The notes beneath the pieces are model-generated. The model made no database searches. It saw only the letters and a program-made list of their open reading frames with translations, and was not told the DNA's origin. Source: Stropharia rugosoannulata (taxonomy: Eukaryota > Basidiomycota > Agaricomycetes > Agaricales > Strophariaceae). Taken from it: a DNA stretch of 64,000 nucleotides. Of the stretch, positions 11,285-20,972 are shown piece after piece. The position numbers and the translations under genes are program-made. The stretch is from the NCBI GenBank assembly GCA_028532985.1, contig JANCIK010000012.1:1426001-1490000 (forward strand), read 5' to 3'. The number at the start of each line of letters is the position of its first letter. Within the stretch, counting starts at the first letter, position 1.

Positions 11285-12028
11285 GAGGCAGAGTTGAGCA
11301 CTTTGGTAAACTCAACGATTTCGCACTAGTAGTTGGTTTCTGCGATTTGGGAGTAGGTGCATCTTGTTCGTTGTCAGAGGACGAGTCAGATGGTGCTGGT
11401 CTTGCCAAAGGAGGTGGAGTTGGTACGTCCAAGTCATCAGTATCCCAGTCAGGCAAATAGGCAGCAGATGAATCCCCCCCAGAATCTGGCACATCTGAGA
11501 AGTGTGAAGGCATGCCCTTTGGAAACAGGTTGATTGGTGAAGTCACCTTCAAACTAGGGAAACTGCGTTCATCAAAGATAGCATGTTCCGAGATCACATA
11601 CTTCTTAGTGGACGGATTGTAGAACTGCCAGCCTTTGTAGCCTGTAGGATAACCGACGAAAATGCACTTCTCAACGTGTGGTTGCAGTGACTTGTGTTTG
11701 TCTCTCTGCACAAAGACATACGCAGCACAACCAAAAACACAGAGATGGCTCATATCAGGTTTCTTGCCATGCCACTCAGTGTAGGGCACAGAGTCTGTCA
11801 GAGACAACATAGCTAGTAAGCTAAAACTGCAAGTCGCCAGAACGAGAGTGGGAGCTTTGCCTCTACCAGCATTGCAGTGACATGCTCAGCAATAGTGTGG
11901 TTTGCACATTCAGCAACACCATTCTGCTGAGGCCGATTGCATGTGCTGTGTCGTCTGTGAATGCTGCATTGCTCCATAAACTGTATAAACTTGTTTGACA
12001 TGTATTTGCCAGCCTTGTCATCCTGCAT
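11285..12028 (-). pseudogene. Copia integrase C-terminal fragment (minus)
   Basis: Minus-strand integrase: MQDDKAGKYMSNKF (region of the second catalytic Asp), RPQQNGVAECANHTIAEH (region of the catalytic Glu), SFWRLAVLAY, then after a local deletion near 11810 SLTDSVPYTEWHGKKPDMSHL, VFGCAAYVFV, EKCIFVGYPTGYKGW and the acidic SDSSSDNEQD stretch. The start of integrase is lost where a minus-strand LTR (12029) is joined. The substitutions are more divergent from the array consensus than those of other copies, so this is an older family A copy. Confidence 0.82.
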
Positions 12029-12232
12029 TGTTGAAAGCAGACTGCTTACAGGCGCAGAGAGCAAACCTAACTCACACAGAGATGGTGGTGGTAAGAGATT
12101 AAGAGGCATCTACACTAGTACATGCCTTATATACTACCATAAGCAAGATTAACTATATATGGAGCATACTAATTATAGTACGCAATATCTAATCTACTGC
12201 TGATGGTCAAGTCCAATCCATGTAATCTAACA
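12029..12232 (-). repeat. Copia LTR, family A (minus), 204 bp
   Basis: Reverse complement of TGTTAGATTACATGG...GCTTTCAACA, with TG/CA ends. A minus-strand polypurine tract (CTCCCCCGT on plus) follows at 12233, so this is the 3' LTR of the element continuing to 13683. Confidence 0.9.
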
Positions 12233-12241
12233 CTCCCCCGT
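12233..12241 (-). other. Copia polypurine tract (minus)
   Basis: Minus strand reads ACGGGGGAG immediately before the 3' LTR, the expected plus-strand primer position. Confidence 0.75.
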
Positions 12242-12274
12242 GACCAAGGCAGTCTCTATACTACAGTATATACA

Positions 12275-13683
12275 CTATGGTCGAACTCCCATGTGAGAGC
12301 GACAGTAATCTACTTTTGCTGCAGAGAGTGGTTTGGTAAGAATGTCAGCCACCTGCTGTGCAGTTGGTATAAACGAAGGTGTAATGACTCTGTTCTGTAC
12401 AGCATTGTGTAGCCAGTAGAAACGAAGGTCAAGGTGCTTCATGTGTCCGTGGTGCTCTGGGTTCTTCGATACACTGATAGCAGACTGGTTGTCAATGTGC
12501 AGTGTGGAGGGAACCAGAATCGTGAAGCCAAACTTGCGAAGTATGTTGCACATCCAGGAGATCTCCTTGCCAGCCTGAACTGCAGCAACAAACTCAGCTT
12601 CAGTGGTAGAGAGCATCACAATGCTCTGCAATTTGCTAGACCAGCTAATTGCACCACCAGCCATGAGAACGACATATCCACCTTTTTTCTTTTTTTTTTT
12701 TTTGTTTGAAATCATGGCTTACACCAATTTATTCTGCGGTGTCCGAACACAGTCTGCACTGCGAAATACATCACAGAATACTACCTACAGTAGAAGGGGA
12801 AACATACTCCCCAGGTGAAATGCAACACATGGAACAAGGCAAAGCAGGTAACGCATCAGACAAGGACTAGACACGCAGACTAGTGCGTCATGTCAGAAAA
12901 GCAAGAGGAGGCTCCTTACTCTGTGATGGCCGAAGCACCCAGTCATGGTTCACCATGCACCGCACCTAAAGGCTTTGTCCGAAACCCTTCTGGTGATGAG
13001 ACCTGGAAAGCCCCAACAGTCACTCATCATGCACCATTTAAGGACGGGGATCAGGCTGGTGGGGTGCACGCCATTAACGCCAAAGCTGGCTGTGGCTGGC
13101 GATCATCACAATCACTGCAAGGCCTCCAAAGCTGTTATCCAACCCCAGCGGGGGGAGAGTTAGCAAAGACATTAGGATTGTCCCTCAAGAATTTGAGAAG
13201 CATAGGGAGGTAAGTCGGAACGCCGTCGTACGAGTGCTTGAGTAAAGGACACTCAAACAGATGTTGCCTGGTCTGGAGGAGAACCCCGCAGTCACAGGAG
13301 TACTTTTCGTCAATATTAAAGCACTTAAAGTACGACATATCCACCTGTAGAGCATCCAGTGTCCTTGCAGTTGCCATGTGCAGCATCACAGTAAGTTGTG
13401 AACAGATCTGTACCAAGTGAACCGGAGTAAACCAACTTGTACTCAAGTGTTCCTTTCAGATACTTGAACAAGTGCTTGACTGCTGTCCAATGCTGTGGTC
13501 CAGGATTGCTGTTGAAGCGTGCGAGATAGGACACAGTGTGTGCGATGTCAGGGCGTGTCATTGTGGCGAGATACTGAAGGGAACCGATGGCGCTGAGGTA
13601 GGGAACACTTTGCATGAACTCAATGTCGTCAGAGCTGCTAGGTGCCATTGCACGAGTGAGAACAGTGCCAGCTGACATAGGAG
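12275..13683 (-). pseudogene. Copia RNase H / RT C-terminal part, split by LINE
   Basis: Minus-strand coding from MSAGTVLTRAMAPSSSDDIEF (13678) through RPDIAHTVSYLARFN, HLFKYLKGTLEYKL and YCDAAHGNCKD to GGYVV, then, after the LINE at 12683-13331, SWSSKLQS, TEAEFVAAVQAGKE, LHIDNQSAIS, LDLRFYW and DILTKPLS, stop near 12275. These are the C-terminal RT and RNase H motifs of copia pol. RT upstream of MSAGT is missing because a plus-strand LTR begins at 13684. Apart from the LINE the reading frame is largely intact. Confidence 0.85.
12683..13331 (-). mobile_element. 5'-truncated LINE (minus), same family as 27010-30080
   Basis: On plus it starts with a T-run (12683-12703, one C), the poly(A) of a minus-strand LINE, and ends at 13331. 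Both sides carry ACGACATATCCACCT (12669-12683 and 13332-13346), a 15-bp target duplication. The minus strand encodes only the ORF2 end (KCFNIDEKYSCDCGVLLQTRQHLFECPLLKHSYD...SPPAGVG) plus a 3' untranslated region of about 450 bp. Same LINE family as the 27010-30080 copy. Truncation at the 5' end is normal for target-primed reverse transcription. Confidence 0.88.
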
Positions 13684-13887
13684 TGTTAGATTACATAGGA
13701 TTGGACTGACCATCAGCAGTAGATTAGATATTGCATACTATATTTAGTACGCTCCATATATAGTTAATCTCGCTTATGGTAGTATATAAGGCATGTACTA
13801 GTGTAGATGCCTCTTAATCTCTTACCACCATCATCTCTGTGTGAGTTAGGTTCGCTCTCTGCGCCTGTAAGCAGTCTGCTTTCAACA
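13684..13887 (+). repeat. Copia LTR, family A, 5' LTR of element A1 (204 bp)
   Basis: TGTTAGATTACATAGG...CTGCTTTCAACA, followed directly by the tRNA-primer site. It interrupts a minus-strand copia at MSAGT. A TATA-like box is at 13783-13790. Confidence 0.92.
13783..13790 (+). promoter_or_regulatory. TATA-like box in copia family A LTR
   Basis: TATATAAG about 100 bp into the LTR, conserved in every family A LTR of the window (family B has TATATATA here). The position fits the U3 promoter of an LTR element; not tested. Confidence 0.5.
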
Positions 13888-13901
13888 GGTTATGAGCCCT
13901 G
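13888..13901 (+). other. Primer-binding site for half-tRNA initiator Met
   Basis: GGTTATGAGCCCTG immediately follows the LTR. It is complementary to the anticodon arm of eukaryotic initiator tRNA-Met (GGGCUCAUAACC core), not to a tRNA 3' end. Drosophila copia and yeast Ty5 prime in this way. The same site follows the LTR of every array unit. Confidence 0.8.
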
Positions 13902-14605
13902 TGCTCTGAGCATCCTACTCATCACTTCTCTACTGTCCTTTCTCCACTGAGTGGCTTGGTACTCAACCTAACACTCATCATCGTTTGTTTTGCCTTGTTT
14001 TTTCGTGAGCACGACTGCCATGTCACAACCGTCGTTCTGGTACCACCTGCATTCCACCAGCTTGCACGGTTATCGAGCAATCTGCTTCTTTTGGATTTAG
14101 GTCAATAGCACTCTCTTGGTGTTCACCAGAGACTTCGCTCCCCGGGCTTCCCTGATCGTCGAAACATGTGGTTCTTTCGAGGACCTCATTGTTACACGTG
14201 TCTCTCGTCACTTGCCTGCTCACAGGTTGTCATGCTCAGCTGTTCACTTGCAATACACTGTTCTTCACCAGAGTGCTCAACTCTGTCCAATTGACACTCT
14301 CAAACAGTATTGCTCACTGCACTAGCACATCATCACTGTCGTTTGCACAACTCGATCACACACGTTCCGCATCATTGAACTATACCTTGGTTCAATCTTG
14401 TCTCAATCGGTTCAGTGCTGCTCGTGCAATCGACATTTTACTGCAAGTGCTCAACTCGGCCTAATTGTGATACTGCAAGTGTTCTGCCCACTGCTTGTGC
14501 ATTTCAGCCCAGCTTGTCTTGCAACTTTGTCACATCGTTTGCGCCATTCTTAGCTACCACCTCATACCACATCACGTCTATCACCACTTCGCTTCACCTG
14601 CAACC
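13888..14605 (+). other. Copia A1 leader (5' untranslated)
   Basis: 718 bp of pyrimidine-rich sequence between LTR and gag ATG, with several upstream ATGs and short overlapping reading frames. It presumably holds packaging and dimerisation signals. The long leader is conserved in all family A copies. Confidence 0.6.
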
Positions 14606-15984
14606 ATGAGTTTCTTTGCAACACCTCAGTTTGACAAACTGAGCACTGCCAACTACCAACTCTGGTCTTGCAACATGAAAGCATGGTTACGCTCTCAGGA
14701 GCTATGGCATCTGGTTACAGGTGAATGCAAGCATCCTGTGCTCTCTCTCACGCCGTCTATGGCTGAGATCGAGGCACACGACATATGGACAAGCAAGTCG
14801 ACTGCTGCTGCTGTTTACATCCACAGTCATGTTCAGAACGAGCTCAAATCACAATTGGCTCACATTCTGCATGACCCAGTTAGCATGTGGTCGACTCTGG
14901 CAGCTATTGGTCAAATGGCACACTCTGCTTCGGCCCCAGCAGAGGAGACGTCGCAAATCGTCGAGTATGCAGGTTTTGCGTCTGCACTTGCTACGGGTGA
15001 CGCACAAGGCAACGATTTCGACTGGCTCGCAGATACAGGTGCAACTAGCCATATGACGCCTCATCGAGACTGGATTGTGGAGTACACACCTCACTGTGTC
15101 CCAATTCGTCTCGCAGATGATTCTATTGTCTACTCTGAGGGTGTTGGCAATGTGGTGTTCCACCCAGTCATCAATGGCAAGAAAGCGGACGCTGTAGTCA
15201 TCAAACGCGTTCTGCATGTCCCCAAGTTGCGCAACAACCTGCTTGCATGTCTGTACCTCACCAAGCGCTCTGGCATCCTGATTGAGATCGATGCAAAGAA
15301 GATGTACTTCAACTGCTCTGGCAAGACCATCTTCACTGCAACTATCAATGCATTGCACTCTGCCATTCTGGATGGTCTCACTTGTCCCATTTGCGAATAT
15401 GCGTGCTCTGCTTCGTCGTCGTCCACTCTACCCCTCAATGCAGAGCTCTGGCATTGTCATTGCAGACATCACAGCCATGCACACATCAACAAGCTGCTCT
15501 CCAAGGACCTGGTCACTGGCATGCTCGTAACGTCGAAAGAGCAACCAGATCCAATTTGCGAACCATGCTTAGCTGGCAAGATGACATCTGGCACATTTCC
15601 GAGCTCAACTCGCAAATCGACCAAACTGCTTGAATTGGTGCATTCTGACTTGCATGGTCTGCTCTCAGTGCCTACACCTGAGGGACATCGCTACTGGATC
15701 ACATTCATTGACAACTGCACTCACCTGCATGCTGTCATGTTCCTAAAGCGCAAGTCGGATGCATTCGATGCATTCAAGGTGTACAAGGCATATGCAGAGA
15801 ATCAGTTAAACGCGAAAATCAAGGCAATGCAGGATGACAAGGCTGGTGAATACATGTCAAACGAGTTCATACGGTTTATGGAGCAATGCAGCATTCACAG
15901 ACGACACAGCACATGCAATCGGCCTCAGCAGAATGGTGTTGCTGAACGCGCCAATCGCACTATTGCTGAGCACGTCACTGCAAT
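14606..15984 (+). pseudogene. Copia A1 gag-protease-integrase, truncated by LTR B
   Basis: An uninterrupted frame starts at ATG 14606 (MSFFATPQFDKLSTANYQLW). Order: a short gag of about 105 residues ending MWSTLAAIGQMAHS, protease DTGATSHMTPH (about residue 143), GAG-pre-integrase with LWHCHCRHHSHAH and CEPCLAGK, and integrase with HSDLHGLL, QDDKAGEYMSNEF and PQQNGVAERANRT, the D-D-E positions. Unlike the array units, the codon after IHR is CGA, so integrase reads through. At 15985 a family B LTR cuts the frame, so RT and RNase H are absent. The start was chosen by conservation with all other copies. Gag lacks the zinc knuckle present in family B. Confidence 0.88.
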
Positions 15985-16189
15985 TGTTAGATTACATAGG
16001 CAATCATCACCATCAGCAGTTAAGATTAGATAGTGCGGACTATAATTAGTTCGCTCCACATTTAGCTTAGTTCGCTTCTGGTAGTATATATATAGCATGT
16101 ACTAGTGTAGATGCCTTTTAATTTATTACCACTACCATCCCACTAGAGTTAGGGGCGCTCTCTGTGCCTATAAGCGTCTGCTTTTAACA
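15985..16189 (+). repeat. Copia LTR, family B, 5' LTR of element B1 (205 bp)
   Basis: TGTTAGATTACATAGGCAATC...GCTTTTAACA. The same ends and general layout as family A but clearly diverged inside (CACATTTAGCTTAG, TATATATATAG). It interrupts A1 integrase after HVTAI. The following GCTTATGAGCC is a decayed version of the A primer site. Confidence 0.9.
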
Positions 16190-16729
16190 GCTTATGAGCC
16201 TTGTGCTCTGAGCAGTCCCTACTCATTGCTACTCTCTCTTATTCTCACTCTCCTTTCACCTGGGTGGCTTGGTACTTAACCTAACACTTATTCGCGCTCG
16301 TTTCGCCTCGTTGTTTCACGAGCAGGACCGCCATGTCACGACCGTCGTTCTGGTACCACTCTCGTTCCACCAGCTCAATCGGTCCTCGCGCATTTCGCTC
16401 TTTTTCTTTACAGGTCCTCTGCACTCTCTTGGTTTCACCAGAGACTGCTTCAGCTTTTGGCTTCCCAGAGCTGTCCGCTCTTTTGCGCTTTTAGGGCTTC
16501 CCTGATCATCGCCCCACTCCGTTCTTTCGAGGATCCACTCTTCATACGATCCCCTCGCTGCCTGCCGACTGCCACGTCACTATGTTCCGTCGTTCTTCTG
16601 CAATTGACCGGTCTTCACCAGAGTGCTCAACTCCTCGAGTTAGGACCTCGAAATTTGTTCAGCTCACTGCGACCTCGCATCGACATCGACTCCGTTGCAA
16701 CTCAGCATACCATTTCCTTCATCATCGAT
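16190..16729 (+). other. Copia B1 leader
   Basis: 540 bp between LTR B and gag homology, diverged from but alignable to the family A leader (GTGGCTTGGTACTTAACC, GTTCCACCAGCT). No gene is seen. The gag start codon is not recognisable. Confidence 0.55.
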
Positions 16730-18146
16730 ACATCGAGCCCATGGTCTGCATCCATGAAGGCCTGGCTTCGTTCTCAAGGTGTTTGGCACATCGTTTCTGG
16801 TGAATCTACCAAACCCAGACTGTCCTCACCGCCTACTGCAGCTGAGGAGACTGCGCTTGAAGCATGGTTAACGAAATGGGACAAGGCAGCTGGTATCATC
16901 TTCCTGGCAGTGGAGAATGACCAAATGATACATCTTAACAATGATTCTGACGATCCAGTCAAGATGTGGTCTGCACTCGCATCTGTGCACCTCCAGAAGC
17001 GTCCTGGTACACGCTTCAATGCCTACAATGACCTGTTCTCTATCAGGAAGCAGGAAGACGAGACCTTGCAGTCTTTGATGAACAGAGTGGACACTGCCAT
17101 TTGCAGGATCCAGGATTTGCGACCTGACAAGTATGACCTCACTAACTTGGATTAAGAACTCACCTGCATGACGCTTATCCGTGCACTACCTGATGAGTAC
17201 AGCGCTGATACGCTCGTGCGTGCTATGGGCGCGGAAACCACACCACAAACACACACTGAATGCACAGAATGCGAGGGCGCTTCACACGGCTTCTAGCCAA
17301 ACCCCAAAACAACTCACAATTGCGAGCCGGAACGAACTAAAAGCGAGAAGAAAACGCGAGAGTGTAAGCTGCTACGACAGCTTCGAACCACTCTCGGACG
17401 CTGGACGCAGCGAGGATGCAACGGAGACGCTAAAACGAAGGTAAACGAATGTGGGGGATCTATTCTCGTCCTGTACTTATTACATGCTTTAAATACCGTA
17501 TGTACCCTGTAATTCGACTGTAGTAGTTCCTAAATGTTCCTATACTTATTGTTCCTGTAAAAGTGTGGCACGGAACGCTACGGCTCTGCGCAGCACGTGT
17601 TTTCCTCGAGGCGGGCGCTTAATGGGCGCTTAATTCGCAACATGCCGAAACGGCTGTTTCTGAGCACAGCGCGGCGCAGTGCTCATCAGCGCATTTGCAT
17701 TGTCTCTGTTGCTTCGAGACACTCTCAACAAGACTGTGCTGCAGCAGGCCTTTGTGACAGAGGAAGCACAACAATGACATCGTGCTGCTGAAGCATCTGC
17801 TGTTGCACTTGCACTTGCTGCATGCCAGAAAGTGGTCTCTGACTCGCCTACTGGGCCATGCACGTTTTGCGGGTTAGACAGACACATGCAATCGACATGC
17901 TTTCGATTTGAGTGTGCACGGAAGGATGCAAGGTCGTCTGCACAACAGGGTGCATCGCAGAAACAAGGGAAATCGAAGGGAAGAGGGAAGGGCAAGCAGA
18001 AGGCAAATGCTGCAAAGGAAGAAAGCAAATCAACTGAAGAGTTTGCTGGTTCTGCAAGTGCTCACTCCTCTAATGACTCTGGCATTCACACTGACTATGA
18101 ATGGCTTGCAGACACAGGTGCTACTAGCCACATGACGCCTCATTGA
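16730..18146 (+). pseudogene. Copia B1 gag with zinc knuckle, and protease start
   Basis: The frame contains SASMKAWLRSQGVWHIVSGE, DPVKMWSALASVHLQKRPGTRFNAYNDLF, QEDETLQSLMNRVD and ALPDEYS: a full copia-type gag (UBN2-like) domain. It resumes after the 481-bp insertion as AFALSLLLRDTLNKTVLQQ, followed by a CCHC knuckle CTFCGLDRHMQSTC (17859-17900), a basic GKSKGRGKGKQK stretch and protease LADTGATSHMTPH. Lesions: TAA 17153-17155, the insertion, TGA in EEAQQ*HRAAE (17774-17776) and TGA 18144-18146 (CGA in other copies). The knuckle and about 180 flanking residues are missing from family A. Confidence 0.82.
17206..17686. mobile_element. 481-bp insertion of unknown type in copia B gag
   Basis: Flanked by CAGCGC on both sides (17200-17205 and 17687-17692); removal joins ...DEYS to AFALS in frame. 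The insert is CpG-richer than the surroundings, has a TTTAAATACC box near 17490 and a perfect TGAGCAC/GTGCTCA stem at its right end. No coding sequence. It could be a solo LTR (TG start; a second TGTGGGGG start near 17450) or a small DNA element. Confidence 0.5.
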
Positions 18147-19911
18147 GAATGGATGTACAATTACAAGCCTCACATCGTCCCCATTCGTCTTGCAGACCAT
18201 ACTATAGTATACTCGGCCGGTATAGGGTCAGTTGTCATGCGTTTTACATGTACCATTGCTTAAGAATAATCTACTTGCTTGTTTATACCTCACCAAATGC
18301 AAAGGCATGATTATGGAAGTTGATAACAGTACTATGCACTTCAAGCGAAATGGCAAGACTCTGTTCACTGCAACGATTACTGCATCTCACAGTGGTATCC
18401 TGAATGCGCTCACGGAGCCTGCTACAGAGTCAGCAAATGCAACATCGACTCTACCTCTAAATGCTGAGCTCTGGCATCGTCGTTGCGGACATCACAGCCA
18501 TGCACACATCAACAAGCTGCTTTCGAAGGACCTGGTCACTGGCATGCTTGTAACGTCGAAAGAGCAGCCAGATCCAATTTGCAAACCATGCTTAGCTGGC
18601 AAGATGACATCTGGCACATTTCCGAGCTCAACTCGCAAATCGACCAAACCGCTGGAATTGGTGCATTCTGACTTGCATGGTCCGCTCTCAGTGCCCACAC
18701 CTGAGGGACATCGCTACTGGATCACATTCATTGACGACTGCACTCACCTGCATGCTGTCATGTTCCTGAAGTGCAAGTCGGACGCATTTGATGCATTCAA
18801 GGTGTACAAGGCATATGCAGAGAATCAGCTGAATGCGAAAATCAAGGCAATGCAGGATGACAAGGCTGGTGAATACATGTCAAACGAGTTTATACGGTTT
18901 ATGGAGCAATGCAGCATTCACAGGCGCCACAGCACATGCAATCGGCCTCAGCAGAATGGTGTTGCTGAACGCGCCAATCGCACTATTGCTGAGCATGGCA
19001 CTGCAATGCTTGTAGAGGCAAAGCTCCCACTCTCATTTTGGCGACTTGCAGTGTTTGCTTACATTCACGTGTGGAACAGGCTTTGGTTGTGCTGCGTATG
19101 TCTTTGTGCAGAGAGACAAACACAAGTCACTGCAACCACACGTTGAGAAATGCATCTTGGTCGGTTATCCTACAGGCTACAAAGGCTGGCAGTTCTACAA
19201 TCCGTCCACTAAGAAGTATGTGATCTCTGAATGTGCTATCTTTGACGAACACAGTTTTCCTGGTTTGAAGGTCAGTTCACCAATCAACCTGTTTCAAAGG
19301 GCACAACTTCACACTTCTCAGATGTGCCAGATTCTGGGGGGGATTCAACTGCTGCCTATTTGCCTGACTTGGACAGTGATGACTCAGACGCACCAACTGC
19401 ACCTCCTTCGGCGGGACCAGCACCATCTGACTCGTTGTCTGATGACGAACACGATGCACCTACTCCCAACTCGCAGAAACCGACTACTGGTGCAAAATCA
19501 TCGAGTTTACCAAAGTGCTCAACTCTGCCCAATTCGCATTCTGGGAAATTGCATGTGCATTCCGGCCCAACTGCTGGTCCCAGCAAGTCGAGTCAAGTAC
19601 CATCGGATAGGGCGTCGAAAGACGAGTCTGACAGTACCACACCCAAGTTGGAGTCATTGCATCGCATTCCGCAATCGACAAAAACACCAACATGCTCAAC
19701 TCGACGAGATCAGCATTCTGCCCCAAACGTGCCCCAACCGCCTCGTACTGTTGCACCTGCCATTCCTGTGGAACCCAAGGTCGTTGCTGAGCCTCTGAGA
19801 TGCACAACACGTGAATCTCGTCCTCCTGGCGAATGGTGGAAAGTCAAACCTGCTGCTGTGCCCCTCCTGCCTTCTACACCGCCTTCTGAGACTGATGACC
19901 TCGATAATGAC

Positions 19912-19915
19912 GAAC
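19912..19915. repeat. 4-bp target duplication, left of TIR element copy B
   Basis: GAAC, repeated at 20969-20972. Uninterrupted copia copies read GATAATGACGAACTCGAC here with a single GAAC. Confidence 0.75.
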
Positions 19916-20968
19916 ATCAGGAAAACCACTTTTTGGAAAAGAGACTTTTTGAGACATCTATATGTCTCTTGGGAAATTTACTGTCTTTTTGAGACATCAA
20001 TATGTCTTTTGGTGAATTTTTTGTCTTTTTTATACTTTTAAAGGTCTCCTAGAGACTTTAGGGAAATATGTAATTCTTCCAATGTCTTTTTAGGTCTTTT
20101 TATGTCTTTTAAAGTCTTTCAATTTTTTTAAGTATTTAAATGTATTGATGTAATTGTATAAATCTTTTTATGTCTCTAAAAGATATTAAAAATGTCTCAT
20201 AAAGTGTATTAAAAAGCTACAAAAAGACTCAAAAAGACATTTAAAGACATAAGAACCTAGGAAAAAATTGACTTATAAATAGCTATTGTCAACTATTACT
20301 TGTAATCTACATTGTAAATCTTATATAAAATACATCTGAACATGACTAAATTCAATGACTTATAATGTAATAAATTAATGTAGTCTAGAGCTTTACCATC
20401 ATATTTGACCTGCAGTGAGTCTATATACACAGGCACATGGTGTAGGGGGATGTATGCTGGTTTTAAGTGATGCATGAAGCTGTTGGTTCAATTCCTGGCA
20501 AATGCAAATTATTTCCACAACATAAGTTTCCCTTCCTATTATACCCACGTTAATGTGATGGTTTATTTACCATTGTATCTTTATGTAAGATGCTGACTAA
20601 TATAGTTACTTCATGACAAATCTTAAGTACATTTAAATATACCTAATTACCTGCTTACAAATACCCTTACAAATACAATCTAATCTATGTAGTAGTGATT
20701 TGGCTAAGATGAGGTCATGTTTTTAATGTTTTTATAAAGAAAAAATGTAACATTAAAAGACATTTAGAGACATCTAGAGACATTATGGACACATAAAAAA
20801 CACAAAAAAGAGACTCCAAGAGACATAAAAAAGTCTTTAAAAGTTTGATACCTGGAGACTTTGCTTTAAAAGTCTCCTAGAGACCCAGGTCTCCTGGGGT
20901 CTTTTTAAGTCTTTTTGAGTCTTTTTAAAAAATTAAAAGACTTTTTTCAAAAAAGTCTTTTTCCTGAT
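19916..20968. mobile_element. Non-autonomous TIR DNA element, copy B (1053 bp)
   Basis: Starts ATCAGGAAAACCACTTTTT, ends CTTTTTCCTGAT, and is inserted in copia linker coding sequence with a GAAC duplication. Same length and sequence as copy A with scattered substitutions. No reading frame of note; the interior is AT-rich and includes AGACATTTAGAGACATC-type repeats. Its absence from the inverted sister copia (23-27 kb) dates the insertion after that duplication. Confidence 0.82.
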
Positions 20969-20972
20969 GAAC
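20969..20972. repeat. 4-bp target duplication, right of TIR element copy B
   Basis: GAAC, matching 19912-19915. Confidence 0.75.

Noticed and set aside
13888..14605. tRNA gene at the GGTTATGAGCCC site
   Set aside because: Only the complement of one anticodon arm is present, without cloverleaf or promoter boxes; it is a primer-binding site.
17181..17444. 87-codon frame inside the gag insertion
   Set aside because: It begins in copia gag and runs by chance through the non-coding insert; no recognisable motif.
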